64,000 nucleotides of DNA from Alphaproteobacteria bacterium (GCA_017307285.1 JAFKFI010000061.1:11803-75802), one strand, 5' to 3'. Shown: positions 1 through 9,180, counted from the stretch's first letter. Numbers and translations: made by a program. Notes: generated by a model from the sequence alone, not told the origin.

Positions 1-414
1 GACGCGCACGCCCTTGCGCTGCACTGCGTCGACCAGGCGGCGGAAATCGGAATCGCCGCTGAACAGCACAGCATGATCGATCCTCGGCGCCAGTTCCAGC
101 ATGTCCACCGCGACCTCGATGTCCATATTGCCCTTGACGCGCCGCCTCCCGGCGGAATCAGTGAATTCCTTGGCCGGCTTGGTGACGAGCGTGTAGCCGT
201 TATAGGCCAGCCAATCGGTCAGCGGTTTCAGCGGCGAGTACTCATCCGTTTCGAGGACGGCGGAGTAATAATATGCCCGCACAACGTGCGTCTTCTTGCG
301 AAAAAATTCCAGGAGGTTGCGGTAGTCGACATCGAACCCCAAATTGCGCGAGGCGGAATACAGGTTCGCGCCATCTATGAACAGCGCGACCCGTTCATTG
401 GGCAGGAAATGCAT
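1..414 (-). CDS. NYN domain (LabA/DUF88) putative RNase, 3' end outside window
   Basis: The 138 visible codons start at ATG 414 and run off the left edge, so the C-terminus is missing. Near the N-terminus is ALFIDGANLY, further on NMDIEVAVDML, and close to the edge FSGDSDF. These are the three acidic motifs of the NYN/PIN-like nuclease fold (LabA/DUF88 family), which coordinate a metal for RNA cleavage. Substrate and role are unknown here. In many alphaproteobacteria the same gene stands divergent to folK, as it does here, and that supports the call. Family is well supported; nuclease activity is inferred. Confidence 0.85.
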   Translation of the reverse strand, partial: MHFLPNERVALFIDGANLYSASRNLGFDVDYRNLLEFFRKKTHVVRAYYYSAVLETDEYSPLKPLTDWLAYNGYTLVTKPAKEFTDSAGRRRVKGNMDIEVAVDMLELAPRIDHAVLFSGDSDFRRLVDAVQRKGVRV

Positions 415-570
415 GGATCGTGGACCCTTTCAATGCCGGACCCCAAGCCCAGCCGGATTACGCGCTGACCGGACAAACGATTCGTTCCGGCGCAATCGCC
501 TTATATAACCCCTATGAGCGTTACACAAAAGTGAATACTGAGAAAGTCAACCTTCGATGATCCCGATTGC

Positions 571-1062
571 GTGATGATCCTCGTGGCGATTGGCGCGAAC
601 CTTCCCGGGCGTGACGGTGCGGACCCCCTGACGACCTGCCAACGCGCTGTCCGGGCGATGCACGATATTCCCGATGTCCGGCTGAGCACGGTTTCGCGCT
701 GGTACGAAACGGCTCCGGTGCCGCCTTCTGGCCAGCCGAACTACGTGAATGGGATCGCTCGTCTGGAAGGCGCAATCGAGCCCCCCGTGTTGCTCGCGCG
801 ACTGCAAGCGATCGAGGCAGAGGCGGGGCGGCGGCGCGGGGTGCCGAACGCGGCACGGACGCTCGATCTCGACATCATCGCAATGGGCGATCTGGTGTGC
901 GCGGCGCCCGACCCGGTCTTGCCCCATCCGCGCGCGCACCTGCGGCTGTTCGTGCTGGTGCCGCTCGCCGAGGTGGCGCCGGGCTGGATGCATCCGGTGC
1001 TGCATCGCCCGGTCGAGGCGCTCATTGCGGGGCTGCCGCCCGAGCTGGTGCGGCCGATATGA
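571..1062 (+). CDS. folK: 2-amino-4-hydroxy-6-hydroxymethyldihydropteridine pyrophosphokinase
   Basis: HPPK transfers pyrophosphate from ATP to 6-hydroxymethyl-dihydropterin in cytoplasmic folate synthesis. The 163-residue product has the usual family length. It shows an N-terminal IGANL pterin-site strand, YETAPV near residues 45-50, the signature RTLDLDII at 96-103 and LPHPR at 117-121. Translation may begin at GTG 571 or ATG 574, which are adjacent. It is the first gene of the run through era; the other folate genes are not in the window. Confidence 0.93.
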   Translation: MMILVAIGANLPGRDGADPLTTCQRAVRAMHDIPDVRLSTVSRWYETAPVPPSGQPNYVNGIARLEGAIEPPVLLARLQAIEAEAGRRRGVPNAARTLDLDIIAMGDLVCAAPDPVLPHPRAHLRLFVLVPLAEVAPGWMHPVLHRPVEALIAGLPPELVRPI

Positions 1063-1141
1063 CCGGAATGCAACTTGCAATACGTGCCCGGCTCGCTTAG
1101 ATCGGCGGTTCACCCGAGCCATAAGCCTGGAGGCTGAGCGC

Positions 1142-1549
1142 ATGGCGCGCGTCACCGTCGAAGATTGCGTCCAGAAGGTCCCGAACCGCTTCGAGCTGGT
1201 CCTGTTCGCCGCGCAGCGGGCGCGCAACATCAGCCGCGGCGAGGAGCCGACGATCGACCGGGACGACGACAAGAACCCGGTTGTGGCGCTGCGCGAGATC
1301 GCCGACGAGACGGTCGAGCTGCCGCGCCTCGAACAGGACCTCATCAAGTCGCTCTCCCGGGCCCCCGAGCCGGAGCCGGCCGACGAGGAGGTTCTGGACC
1401 TCATCCCGACCGACCAGAACATCTTCGGCCTGCAGGACATCACGGCCGAGGAGGAAGCGGCTGCCCTGCCCGTCGAGAACGAGGAGATGTCGCCCGAGGA
1501 TCTCGAGGCGGCGATCGAAGCGGAGCTCGGCGGCCGTCCGCGCCGGTAG
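1142..1549 (+). CDS. rpoZ: DNA-directed RNA polymerase omega subunit
   Basis: This 135-residue protein begins MARVTVEDC and contains [14 protein letters not shown] and the [11 protein letters not shown] stretch that define omega, the small subunit helping assemble RNA polymerase around beta-prime. The acidic C-terminal tail (about residues 80-130, many Glu/Asp) is the extended form common in alphaproteobacteria. The rel gene starts six bases after its stop, a common rpoZ-rel pairing; omega also forms part of a ppGpp site in proteobacterial polymerase. Confidence 0.95.
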   Translation: MARVTVEDCVQKVPNRFELVLFAAQRARNISRGEEPTIDRDDDKNPVVALREIADETVELPRLEQDLIKSLSRAPEPEPADEEVLDLIPTDQNIFGLQDITAEEEAAALPVENEEMSPEDLEAAIEAELGGRPRR

Positions 1550-1555
1550 GAGCAC

Positions 1556-3868
1556 ATGACGACGGGCGCTCGCGGACAACCGGTCCCGGCGCCCGCCTAC
1601 GCGCCCGAAGGGACCCTGCCTGCCGTGGCCGAGGCGGCGATTGCGCCGCCCCCCGCCATCGAGCCGGCCAAAGCGCGGCCCGACATCATCCGCCAGTTCG
1701 AGCTGACGGAGAAGGTCCACGCCTACGATCCCAAGGCGGACACTGCGTTGATCGACGCGGCCTACGTGCTGGCCATGAAAGCCCACGGGGCGCAGCGGCG
1801 CGACAACGGCGACCCCTACATCACCCACCCGGTCGCGGTGGCCGACATCCTGGCCGGCTATCGGCTCGACACCGCGAGTATCGTGACCGGCCTCCTGCAC
1901 GACGTGATCGAGGACACGCCGGTCAAGCTGCCGGAGATCGAGCAGCGGTTCGGCAAGACGGTCGCCGGACTCGTCGATGGCGTGACCAAGCTGACCCGCC
2001 TCGAACTCCAGTCGGACCGCACAAAGCAGGCGGAAAATTTCCGCAAGCTGGTGCTGGCGATCAGCCGCGACATCCGCGTGCTGCTGGTCAAGCTCGCCGA
2101 CCGGCTGCACAACATGCGGACCCTCCACTTCGTCGTCGACCCGGAACGGCGCAAGCGGATCGCGCGGGAGACGATGGAGATCTACGCGCCCTTGGCCGAA
2201 CGCATCGGCATGGACGCGGTGAAGACCGAGCTGCAGAACCTTGCTTTCGCGCAGCTCGATCCGGAGGCGCACGACACCATCCAGGCGCGGCTGAACTTCC
2301 TGCGCGGACAAGGTGCGGACGTGATCGAGGAGGTTCGCGCGGAGCTCGCCCGCGTGTGCGAGGAGGCTGGCACGCGGGTTCTCGAAGTCACCGGGCGGGA
2401 GAAGTCGCTCTATTCGATCTGGGAGAAGATGCAGCGCCGCAACGTGGCGTTCGAGCAGCTCTCCGACATCATGGCGTTCCGCGTCGTGGTGCCGAGCAAG
2501 GAAGCCTGCTACGCGGCGCTGGGCGCGGTGCATTCCGCCTACCCGGTGATCGCGGGGCGGTTCAAGGACTACATCTCGACGCCGAAATCCAACGGTTATC
2601 AGAGCCTACACACCGGCGTCACGTTGCGCGAGCCGCGCAACCAGAAAATCGAGGTGCAGATCCGCACCGCGGACATGCACGATATCGCAGAGAACGGCGT
2701 CGCGGCGCACTGGCTGTACAAGCAGGACGACGCTTCCGCCACCGATCTGCAGCGGTTCCGCTGGGTGCAGGACCTGCTGGAGATTCTCGAGAACTCCGCG
2801 GCACCCGACGATTTCCTCGAATACACCAAGCTCGAACTGTACGAGGACCAAGTCTTCTGCTTCACGCCGAAGGGCCAGCTGATCCAGCTGCCGCGCGGCG
2901 CGACGCCGGTGGATTTTGCCTATGCGGTGCACAGTCAGGTCGGCGATTGCTGCGTCGGCGCCAAGGTGAACGGGCGGCTGATGCCGCTCAGGCACGTGTT
3001 GCAGAACGGCGACCAGGTCGAGATCATGACCGCGCGCGGCGGCACCCCGTCGCCGCAATGGGAGCGCTTCGTCGCCACCGGCAAGGCGCGCGCCCGCATC
3101 CGCCGGTTCATCCATCAGCAGCAACGTCAGCAATATATCGACGCCGGCCGCGCCGAGCTCGCCAAGGCGTTTCGCCAGGAGGGGCTGGACGGCTCGGAAA
3201 AAGTGCTGTCCTCGGCGCTGAAGTCGCTGAAGCAGGCGTCGCTCGACGATCTCTACCTGGCGGTCGGCAACGGCAATCTCGGCCCCAAGGATGTCGTGCA
3301 CGGGGTCTATCCCGAACTGCGGCAGGCGCCGCGTGCACCGCGCATGGTGCCCAACCTGCCGCCCCGGCCAGGTACGCGGCCCGGCGGCCAGCGCGAGGCC
3401 ATGCCGATCACCGGCCTCGTCGCCGGAATGGCGGTGCATTACGCCGGCTGTTGCCACCCACTGCCGGGCGACCCGATCGTTGGGATCGTCACCACGGGCA
3501 AGGGCGTCACGATCCACACCAAGGATTGCCAGACCTTGACGAGCTTCGCCGCGACGCCGGAACGCTTCATCGACGTCGATTGGGATTTCAGCGCCGTCGG
3601 CTCGGGCAAGGGCGATGCGAAGGGCGGCGGGCATACCGGGCGGATCAGCGTGATCGCGGCGAACGAGCCGGGCGCGCTCGCCAGCATGACCAACGCCATC
3701 GCCAAGCACGAGGGCGCCATCAACAATCTCAAGATCGTCAATCGCCAGCAGGATTTCTTCGAGGTGCTGGTGGATGTCGATGTGCGCGACCTGCGGCATC
3801 TGTCCAACGTGATCGCCGGGCTGCGCGGCGCCTCGGGCATCAGCCAGGTCGAGCGGGCGCGGGGCTGA
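1556..3868 (+). CDS. rel: Bifunctional (p)ppGpp synthetase/hydrolase (Rel/SpoT)
   Basis: The 770-residue enzyme makes and degrades the stringent-response alarmone (p)ppGpp. Domains in order: HD hydrolase with intact HDVIEDT near residue 114 and LADRLHNMRTL, so hydrolysis should be active; synthetase with RFKDYI (the RXKD form typical of bifunctional enzymes, not the EXDD of RelA-only enzymes) and YQSLHTGV near 347; TGS from about 430; a zinc-finger-like HYAGCCHP segment; ACT at about 695-768. It lies between rpoZ and acpS and ends three bases before acpS. In most alphaproteobacteria it is the only long RSH protein. Confidence 0.95.
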   Translation: MTTGARGQPVPAPAYAPEGTLPAVAEAAIAPPPAIEPAKARPDIIRQFELTEKVHAYDPKADTALIDAAYVLAMKAHGAQRRDNGDPYITHPVAVADILAGYRLDTASIVTGLLHDVIEDTPVKLPEIEQRFGKTVAGLVDGVTKLTRLELQSDRTKQAENFRKLVLAISRDIRVLLVKLADRLHNMRTLHFVVDPERRKRIARETMEIYAPLAERIGMDAVKTELQNLAFAQLDPEAHDTIQARLNFLRGQGADVIEEVRAELARVCEEAGTRVLEVTGREKSLYSIWEKMQRRNVAFEQLSDIMAFRVVVPSKEACYAALGAVHSAYPVIAGRFKDYISTPKSNGYQSLHTGVTLREPRNQKIEVQIRTADMHDIAENGVAAHWLYKQDDASATDLQRFRWVQDLLEILENSAAPDDFLEYTKLELYEDQVFCFTPKGQLIQLPRGATPVDFAYAVHSQVGDCCVGAKVNGRLMPLRHVLQNGDQVEIMTARGGTPSPQWERFVATGKARARIRRFIHQQQRQQYIDAGRAELAKAFRQEGLDGSEKVLSSALKSLKQASLDDLYLAVGNGNLGPKDVVHGVYPELRQAPRAPRMVPNLPPRPGTRPGGQREAMPITGLVAGMAVHYAGCCHPLPGDPIVGIVTTGKGVTIHTKDCQTLTSFAATPERFIDVDWDFSAVGSGKGDAKGGGHTGRISVIAANEPGALASMTNAIAKHEGAINNLKIVNRQQDFFEVLVDVDVRDLRHLSNVIAGLRGASGISQVERARG

Positions 3869-3871
3869 CGC

Positions 3872-4294
3872 ATGATCCTCGGGCTCGGCTCGGATATCTG
3901 CGACATTCGGCGGATCGAGAAAGTGCTCGAGCGCCACGGCGAGCGCTTCGTCATGCGCGTGTTCACGCAGACCGAGCGGGCCAAGGCGGCGGGCCGTACG
4001 GAACGACTGCGCGCGGGGACGTTCGCCAAGCGGTTCGCGGCCAAGGAGGCAGCGGCGAAGGCGCTCGGCACGGGATTCCGGCGCGGCGTGTTCCACTCCG
4101 ATCTTGGGGTGGTCAATCTGCGGGGCGGCCAACCCACCCTGGTGATGACGGGCGGCGCCGGTGAGCGGCTCGCCGCGATTACCCCGCCCGGGATGCAGGC
4201 GCTGGTCGCCTTGACGATGACGGACGAATACCCCTACGCCTACGCCCAGGTGATCATTTCAGCCGTGCCGGCCGCGGCGGCCGAGCGTGCTTGA
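3872..4294 (+). CDS. acpS: Holo-[acyl-carrier-protein] synthase
   Basis: AcpS transfers 4'-phosphopantetheine from CoA to the serine of acyl carrier protein, the activation step for fatty-acid synthesis. The 140-residue product starts [12 protein letters not shown], with the metal-binding Asp at position 8, and has [19 protein letters not shown], whose Glu and Lys belong to the second motif. It starts three bases after rel. The pdxJ gene that often sits between rel and acpS in related genomes is absent here. Confidence 0.94.
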   Translation: MILGLGSDICDIRRIEKVLERHGERFVMRVFTQTERAKAAGRTERLRAGTFAKRFAAKEAAAKALGTGFRRGVFHSDLGVVNLRGGQPTLVMTGGAGERLAAITPPGMQALVALTMTDEYPYAYAQVIISAVPAAAAERA

Positions 4295-4394
4295 CAGGAA
4301 CCTCGCTTGCGCAACTCCGGGGAGAGACTCGCTTGACAGGCACCGATAAGTGGGCTTGATCCGACGTAATCCGCGCACCGGAACAACTCCCAGT

Positions 4395-5132
4395 ATGGCC
4401 AAGCGAAAGTCGGGCGGGCTCGCCGAGAACGCCAAGACGATCATCTATGCCGGACTGATCGCGGTCATCATCCGCACCTTGCTCTTTGAGCCGTTCAACA
4501 TCCCATCCGGCAGCATGATCCCGACCTTGCTGGTCGGCGACTACCTGTTCGTCTCGAAATTCAGTTACGGCTATTCGCGCTTTTCGCTGCCGTTCTCGCC
4601 GCCGCTGTTCTCGGGGCGCATCTTCGGGAGCCTGCCCGAGCGTGGAGATGTCGCGGTATTCAAGCTGCCACGTGACACCAGCACGGATTATATCAAGCGG
4701 ATTATCGGCTTGCCAGGCGACCGCATTCAGATGAAGCTCGGGCAACTCTATATCAACGGGCAGGAAGTGCCGCGCCAGCCGGCCGGTGAGTGCGTAGCGG
4801 ACGACGGCGGCATCCGCATGGTGCAGAAGCGCTATATCGAGACCCTGCCCAACGGCGTGAGGCACTATATCTGCAAGGCCACCGACGAGGGCGAGGCGAA
4901 CAACACGCAGGAGTTCCTGGTGCCGCCCGACCGCATCTTCGCGATGGGCGACAACCGCGACAACAGCCTCGATAGCCGGTTCATGAACGGAGTAGGCTAC
5001 GTGCCGCTGGAAAACCTCGTGGGCCGCGCGGAGTTCCTGTTCTTCTCGATCGACGCGGAGGAACCTTGGTGGGCGTTCTGGGCCTGGCCGTTCGAGATCC
5101 GCTGGGGCCGGCTGTTCACGGGGATTCATTGA
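4395..5132 (+). CDS. lepB: Signal peptidase I
   Basis: This inner-membrane serine protease removes Sec and Tat signal peptides. From ATG 4395 it has 245 residues: a single transmembrane helix at about 15-31, the nucleophile Ser40 in IPSGSM, the general base Lys101 in YIKRIIGLPGD, and the GDNRDNS box near the C-terminus. An in-frame GTG at 4350 would add 15 basic residues; ATG 4395 is preferred because the extension does not match the family. The window encodes many exported substrates, including the seven binding proteins. Confidence 0.94.
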   Translation: MAKRKSGGLAENAKTIIYAGLIAVIIRTLLFEPFNIPSGSMIPTLLVGDYLFVSKFSYGYSRFSLPFSPPLFSGRIFGSLPERGDVAVFKLPRDTSTDYIKRIIGLPGDRIQMKLGQLYINGQEVPRQPAGECVADDGGIRMVQKRYIETLPNGVRHYICKATDEGEANNTQEFLVPPDRIFAMGDNRDNSLDSRFMNGVGYVPLENLVGRAEFLFFSIDAEEPWWAFWAWPFEIRWGRLFTGIH

Positions 5133-5153
5133 TCGAATGATCATGGGGCTTTG

Positions 5154-5849
5154 GTGAACCCCGCGAACGAGATATCGCCGGCCACATCCATCGAGGCGCT
5201 GCTCGGCCATACGTTCTCCCGACCGGAACTGCTGCGCGAGGCCCTGACGCATCGCTCGGCGCTGCAGATCAGGGCGCGGCGCGGCGGCTCGAACGAGCGG
5301 CTGGAATTCGTCGGCGACCGGGTGCTTGGATTGCTGGTCGCGGAATGGCTCGCCGAGCGCTTTCCCGGCGAGCAGGAGGGCGATCTCGGGCGGCGGCTGG
5401 CGCATCTCGTCTCGCAGCCGGTGCTGGCCGATGTCGCCGACGCGATCGGTCTCGGTGCGGCATTGTCGGCTGCGCCCGGCGAGGTCCGGGCTGGGGTGAA
5501 GCGCCGGGCAACGGTCCTGGCCGACGCGCTCGAGGCGGCGCTCGGTGCGTTGTACCTGGACGGCGGATTGGACAAGGCGCGCGAATTCGTTCGCCGCGCC
5601 TGGGACGGCGCGATGCGTGCCCAGCTCGCGCCGCCGAAGGATGCCAAGACCACTCTGCAGGAATGGGCGCAGGCGCGCGGCCTCGATCTGCCGAGCTACC
5701 TCGTCGCGTCCCGCGAGGGGCCGCCGCACGCGCCCCGTTTCGTCGTCACCGTCTCGGTCGGCGGAGCGACCGGGACGGGCAGGGCGGGGACCAAGCGGGC
5801 AGCGGAGCAGGCGGCCGCGACCGATCTGTTGCGGATGCTGACGGCATGA
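5154..5849 (+). CDS. rnc: Ribonuclease III
   Basis: RNase III cleaves double-stranded RNA in rRNA processing and mRNA turnover. The protein is about 231 residues, with NERLEFVGDRVLGLL carrying the catalytic signature, DALEAALGALYLDGG carrying the second acidic cluster, and a C-terminal double-stranded-RNA-binding domain from TTLQEWAQ onward. No ATG is suitably placed; GTG 5154 has GGGG a few bases upstream, and TTG 5151 is an alternative. Its last bases overlap the era start, so the two are probably co-translated. Confidence 0.93.
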   Translation: MNPANEISPATSIEALLGHTFSRPELLREALTHRSALQIRARRGGSNERLEFVGDRVLGLLVAEWLAERFPGEQEGDLGRRLAHLVSQPVLADVADAIGLGAALSAAPGEVRAGVKRRATVLADALEAALGALYLDGGLDKAREFVRRAWDGAMRAQLAPPKDAKTTLQEWAQARGLDLPSYLVASREGPPHAPRFVVTVSVGGATGTGRAGTKRAAEQAAATDLLRMLTA

Positions 5850-6745
5850 CCAGCCGTTGCGGTTTCGCCGCGATCGTTGGCGCGCCCAATGCCGGCAAGT
5901 CCACGCTGCTCAACAGGCTGACCGGGGCGAAACTCTCCATCGTGTCACCCAAGGCGCAGACCACGCGGTTCCGCGTGCTTGGTATCCTGGTGCGCGGCGA
6001 GAGCCAGATTCTGCTGGTCGATACGCCCGGCATCTTCGCGCCACGCCGGCGGCTCGATCGCGCGATGGTCGCCGCCGCCTGGACCGGCGCGCAGGACGCC
6101 GATCTTAGCCTGCTGCTGGTGGACGCCAAATCCGGTGTGACCGAGGCGGTGCGTGCGATTGCGGGCAAGCTCGGGGAGGCGAAACGGCGGGTCTGGCTGG
6201 TGCTCAACAAAGTCGATCTTGTGCCGCCGGCCAGGCTGCTGCCGATGACGGCGTCGCTCACCTCGCTCGCTGCGTTCGAGGAGACCTTCATGGTGAGCGC
6301 GCTCACCGGCGACGGGCTGAAGCGGATGCTCGACACTCTGGCGGCCGCGATGCCGGAAGGGCCGCATCTCTATCCGGACGACGATCTGACCGATTTGCCA
6401 GACCGACTGCTCGCCGCCGAGATCGTGCGCGAGCAGATATTCCTGCAGACGCATGAGGAGGTGCCCTACAGCGCCACCGTCGAAACCGAGAATTGGCAGG
6501 AACGCAAGGATGGCTCCGTGCGGATCGAGGCAACGGTGTATGTCTCCCGTGCTGGCCACAAGGCGATCTTGATTGGCGAGAAGGGTGCCAGGATCAAATC
6601 GATCGGTGCCCGTGCGCGGGCCGATCTAGCGGGATTGCTAGACCGGCCGGTGCATCTGTTCCTCAACGTCAAGGAGCGTGCCGGCTGGGACGAGGAGGGT
6701 GCGCGGCTCCGTGCGATCGGCCTCGACGACGCGCCGCAGGGCTGA
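5846..6745 (+). CDS. era: GTPase Era, 16S rRNA maturation factor
   Basis: Era is an essential GTPase that binds the 3' end of 16S rRNA during 30S assembly. The 299-residue product has G1 GAPNAGKS at 12-19, G3 DTPG, G4 NKVD and a C-terminal KH RNA-binding domain containing GEKGARIKSIG. ATG 5846 overlaps the rnc stop by four bases (ATGA). In many relatives recO follows, but here the next 270 bases are non-coding apart from a regulatory-looking stretch. Confidence 0.95.
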   Translation: MTSRCGFAAIVGAPNAGKSTLLNRLTGAKLSIVSPKAQTTRFRVLGILVRGESQILLVDTPGIFAPRRRLDRAMVAAAWTGAQDADLSLLLVDAKSGVTEAVRAIAGKLGEAKRRVWLVLNKVDLVPPARLLPMTASLTSLAAFEETFMVSALTGDGLKRMLDTLAAAMPEGPHLYPDDDLTDLPDRLLAAEIVREQIFLQTHEEVPYSATVETENWQERKDGSVRIEATVYVSRAGHKAILIGEKGARIKSIGARARADLAGLLDRPVHLFLNVKERAGWDEEGARLRAIGLDDAPQG

Positions 6746-6766
6746 TCGGCGGATATTTTCATCAGG

Positions 6767-6782
6767 TGTGATCCACGTCACA
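6767..6782. promoter_or_regulatory. CRP/FNR-family consensus palindrome
   Basis: TGTGATCCACGTCACA matches the CRP-type consensus exactly, TGTGA-N6-TCACA, a perfect inverted repeat. It lies 22 bases after era and upstream of a structured stretch ending in a strong terminator, so it may control the candidate RNA that follows. A chance match is possible; no clear -10 box is visible at the expected spacing. Confidence 0.45.
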
Positions 6783-6789
6783 GCGCGGC

Positions 6790-6927
6790 GAATGCAGTTG
6801 TGCGAGAAACGGCCATCGGTTCGGTGCTGCCCCAACACCTGCGCCGGACCGGGTGGGCTGGCAGGCCCACGTCAACCCGGACCTTTCCTTGCGGCCTGAT
6901 TGCCCTCGCGATCAGGCCGTTTTTTTT
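6790..6927 (+). ncRNA. Candidate small RNA or terminated leader downstream of era
   Basis: Between era and the next gene the plus strand holds a GC-rich hairpin (GTGGGC, six-base loop, GCCCAC, embedded in CCGG...CCGG arms near 6848-6880), a pyrimidine-rich stretch CCTTTCCTT near 6891, and a strong intrinsic terminator. The CRP-type palindrome precedes it. The 5' end is not determined. A 35-codon cysteine-containing frame (6792-6899) crosses it but matches no family I know. It may simply be the 3' UTR of era. Confidence 0.35.
6892..6927 (+). terminator. Intrinsic terminator
   Basis: CGGCCTGAT pairs perfectly with ATCAGGCCG across a 10-base loop and is followed by eight T residues (6920-6927). 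It ends transcription coming from era or from the candidate RNA after it. Confidence 0.88.
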
Positions 6928-7013
6928 GTCTTCTGGATTATGACATGCCGTTTCGAGTCACGGCAATTCCGGGCATCCCGGCTGGGTATTTTATCACCTG
7001 ATCGGTGTAGCGG

Positions 7014-7511
7014 TCAGTTCGCAACCACGGGCAGGGGCGTTGCGGCGAGGGTGCCCGAATTCTGCGTCTGGTCTACGCCGAACCCTCCCGCGACTTGAGC
7101 GAGATGCTGTAGCGCGCTTTCCGATATCAGGAGATCGGCGCCGGGTCCGCAATCGCTCGGGCCGATACTGGTGTGCGCTCCGGCCCAGTGCACAACGAAG
7201 GAAGGTTGATCGGCGGGCCGCGTCGCCTCCACCACCAGGCTGCCGCCTTCCTGCGCGATTACGTCGGCCTGCAGCACGCAGCTGCCGCTACGCTTGCCGC
7301 TCGCGTCGATACGCGCGACCTCGATGTCCGTCCGTAGTGAGCCCGGCACGTCCGTCCCGGCCTTAATCGAGACGATGTCGCCGAGCGTCGGCCGCACGAC
7401 GTTGGCTTGAGCCACGGCGACAGCGGCCACCACCACGCCGAGGAAGATCGCCAGGCCGAGCCCGGTCAGATGCCAAACACTACCCTTCGGGGCCTCATCC
7501 GGTTCTTTCAT
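7014..7511 (-). CDS. Hypothetical single-pass membrane protein
   Basis: A 165-residue protein with a short basic/acidic N-terminus, one hydrophobic helix at about residues 15-34, and a remaining 130-residue domain presumably facing the periplasm. Two cysteines, in SGSCVLQ and SDCGPG, could form a disulfide there. I recognise no domain. It lies alone between the era terminator and zwf on the minus strand. Coding is supported by GC-biased third positions and the clear membrane anchor; function is unknown. Confidence 0.7.
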   Translation of the reverse strand: MKEPDEAPKGSVWHLTGLGLAIFLGVVVAAVAVAQANVVRPTLGDIVSIKAGTDVPGSLRTDIEVARIDASGKRSGSCVLQADVIAQEGGSLVVEATRPADQPSFVVHWAGAHTSIGPSDCGPGADLLISESALQHLAQVAGGFGVDQTQNSGTLAATPLPVVAN

Positions 7512-7652
7512 CGTGCCTTCCGTGCGTTCGCGTCGGCTCGCCTAGCCGACATTGTGCGATGCAACATTTAACGCGCGGTGAACACGGCGGGAGGCGTCGG
7601 CTTCGCGGTGGCCGCTATGCGGCGGCCGCAATGGTCCTGGGCCGAGCTGGGA

Positions 7653-9131
7653 TCAGCCCAGCTCCTCGTGCCAGGTGCGCCCGTCCCGGGCGATCATCGC
7701 GATCGAGGCCGTGGGTCCCCAGCTGCCGGCGGCGTAGGGGCGCGGCAGGTCGGACGAGCTAGACCATGCCTCGATCAACGGTTCGACCCAGGCCCACGCC
7801 GCCTCGACCTCGTCGCGCCGCATGAACAGCGTGGTGTTACCGCGCACCGTATCCATCAGGAGCCGTTCATAGGCATCCGCATAGCGTGTGCCGAACGCCT
7901 TCTCGAAGCTAATGTCGAGCCCGGTCCGGCGCAGCCTGAGTCCGCCGGGTCCAGGCTCCTTGGTCATCATCTCGAGCCGCATTCCCTCCTCGGGTTGCAA
8001 GCGGATGATGAGACGGTTGGGCTGTAGATCGGTGCCGTCGGCGGGGAAGATCGAGAATGGCAGCGCCCGGTACTGGATGACGATCTCCGAGACCTTTTGC
8101 GGCAGGCGCTTGCCGGTGCGCAGGTAGAACGGCACGTTGGCCCAGCGCCAGGTCCGCACCTCGGCCTTCAGCGCCACAAAGGTTTCGGTCCGGCTCGGCT
8201 CGGCGGTTCCGAGGTCGTGCATGTAGCCGAGCACTGGCTGGCCATCGACGGCGCCTTGTGTGTACTGGCCGCGCACCATGCGCGCGCCGGCCTCGTGCGG
8301 CTCGATCGGCCGCAGGGAGCGCAGCACCTTGAGCTTCTCGTCACGCACCGCGTCGGCATCGAGCGAGATCGGCGGCTCCATCGCCAGCAGGCAGAGCAGT
8401 TGCAGGAGATGGTTCTGCACCATGTCGCGCAGCGCGCCCGAGCTGTCGTAGTAGCCGGCGCGGCCCTCCACCCCGACCGTCTCGGCCACGGTGATCTGCA
8501 CGTGGTCGATCACGTCGGTGTTCCATAGCCGCTCGAAGATCGAGTTGGCGAAGCGCAGCGCCAGCAGGTTTTGCACGGTCTCCTTGCCGAGATAGTGGTC
8601 GATGCGGAAGGTCTGGGCCTCGGTAAAGACCTCGCCCACTTGGTCGTTGATCGCGCGCGCGGAGGCGAGATCGTGGCCGATCGGCTTCTCCAGCACGACG
8701 CGGGATTGCGGCGTGACCAAGCCGAATCGGCCGATATGGGCCGAGATCGGGCCGTATAGCTCGGGCGATGTGGCGAGATAGAACACCCGCACCCGCTCCG
8801 GCATCTCCGAGAGCACGGCGCCGAGTGTGTCCCACCCGCGATCGGTCGTGCCGTCGACGCGGATGTAGCTCAGCCGCTCGCAGAACCGGTCGACCGCGGC
8901 CTCCTGGAGATCGACGGCGGCGACGTGGCGGTGCAGGGCCTTGGCTGCGCGTTCGCGATAGCTCTCGTCCGTGAGGTCCGACCGCGCCGCGGCGATGATT
9001 CGGCTGTCTCCCGGCATCTGCCCGTCGAGGAAGCGATAGTACAGCGCCGGCAATAGCTTGCGCAGCGTGAGATCCCCGGTGGCGCCAAAGACGACGCAAT
9101 CGAAGCTGGCCACGAGAATGATCTTCGGCAT
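7653..9131 (-). CDS. zwf: Glucose-6-phosphate 1-dehydrogenase
   Basis: Oxidises glucose-6-phosphate to 6-phosphogluconolactone with NAD(P)+, the entry to the pentose phosphate and Entner-Doudoroff routes. The 492-residue product has FGATGDLTLRKLLPALY (dinucleotide fold) near the N-terminus, EKPIGHD, and the active-site signature RIDHYLGKE. Length and motifs are complete. No pgl, edd or gnd gene is adjacent, so zwf is apparently a single-gene unit. It is divergent from the NUDIX gene with only 49 bases between the starts. Confidence 0.95.
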   Translation of the reverse strand: MPKIILVASFDCVVFGATGDLTLRKLLPALYYRFLDGQMPGDSRIIAAARSDLTDESYRERAAKALHRHVAAVDLQEAAVDRFCERLSYIRVDGTTDRGWDTLGAVLSEMPERVRVFYLATSPELYGPISAHIGRFGLVTPQSRVVLEKPIGHDLASARAINDQVGEVFTEAQTFRIDHYLGKETVQNLLALRFANSIFERLWNTDVIDHVQITVAETVGVEGRAGYYDSSGALRDMVQNHLLQLLCLLAMEPPISLDADAVRDEKLKVLRSLRPIEPHEAGARMVRGQYTQGAVDGQPVLGYMHDLGTAEPSRTETFVALKAEVRTWRWANVPFYLRTGKRLPQKVSEIVIQYRALPFSIFPADGTDLQPNRLIIRLQPEEGMRLEMMTKEPGPGGLRLRRTGLDISFEKAFGTRYADAYERLLMDTVRGNTTLFMRRDEVEAAWAWVEPLIEAWSSSSDLPRPYAAGSWGPTASIAMIARDGRTWHEELG

Positions 9132-9180
9132 TGCTGGTCTTTCTCTCTGTCCGGTGGCGTCGGTCGTTTATGCTAATCGC

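Noticed and set aside
1165..4164. A roughly 1000-codon open frame overlapping rpoZ, rel and acpS
   Set aside because: It is the out-of-frame shadow of three well-supported genes in GC-rich DNA; its translation is low-complexity Arg/Gly/Ala.
6792..6899. A 35-codon cysteine-containing peptide gene
   Set aside because: No ribosome-binding site or family resemblance is visible; it ends in the terminator stem and may be chance.
6790..6927. Assignment as SRP 4.5S RNA or 6S RNA
   Set aside because: The conserved GGUCCGGAAGGAAGCAGC-like loop of SRP RNA is absent on both strands, and I could not recognise the 6S closing stems.
7644..7664. Terminator of zwf
   Set aside because: The 8-bp hairpin overlaps the zwf stop and has no T-run on the minus strand.
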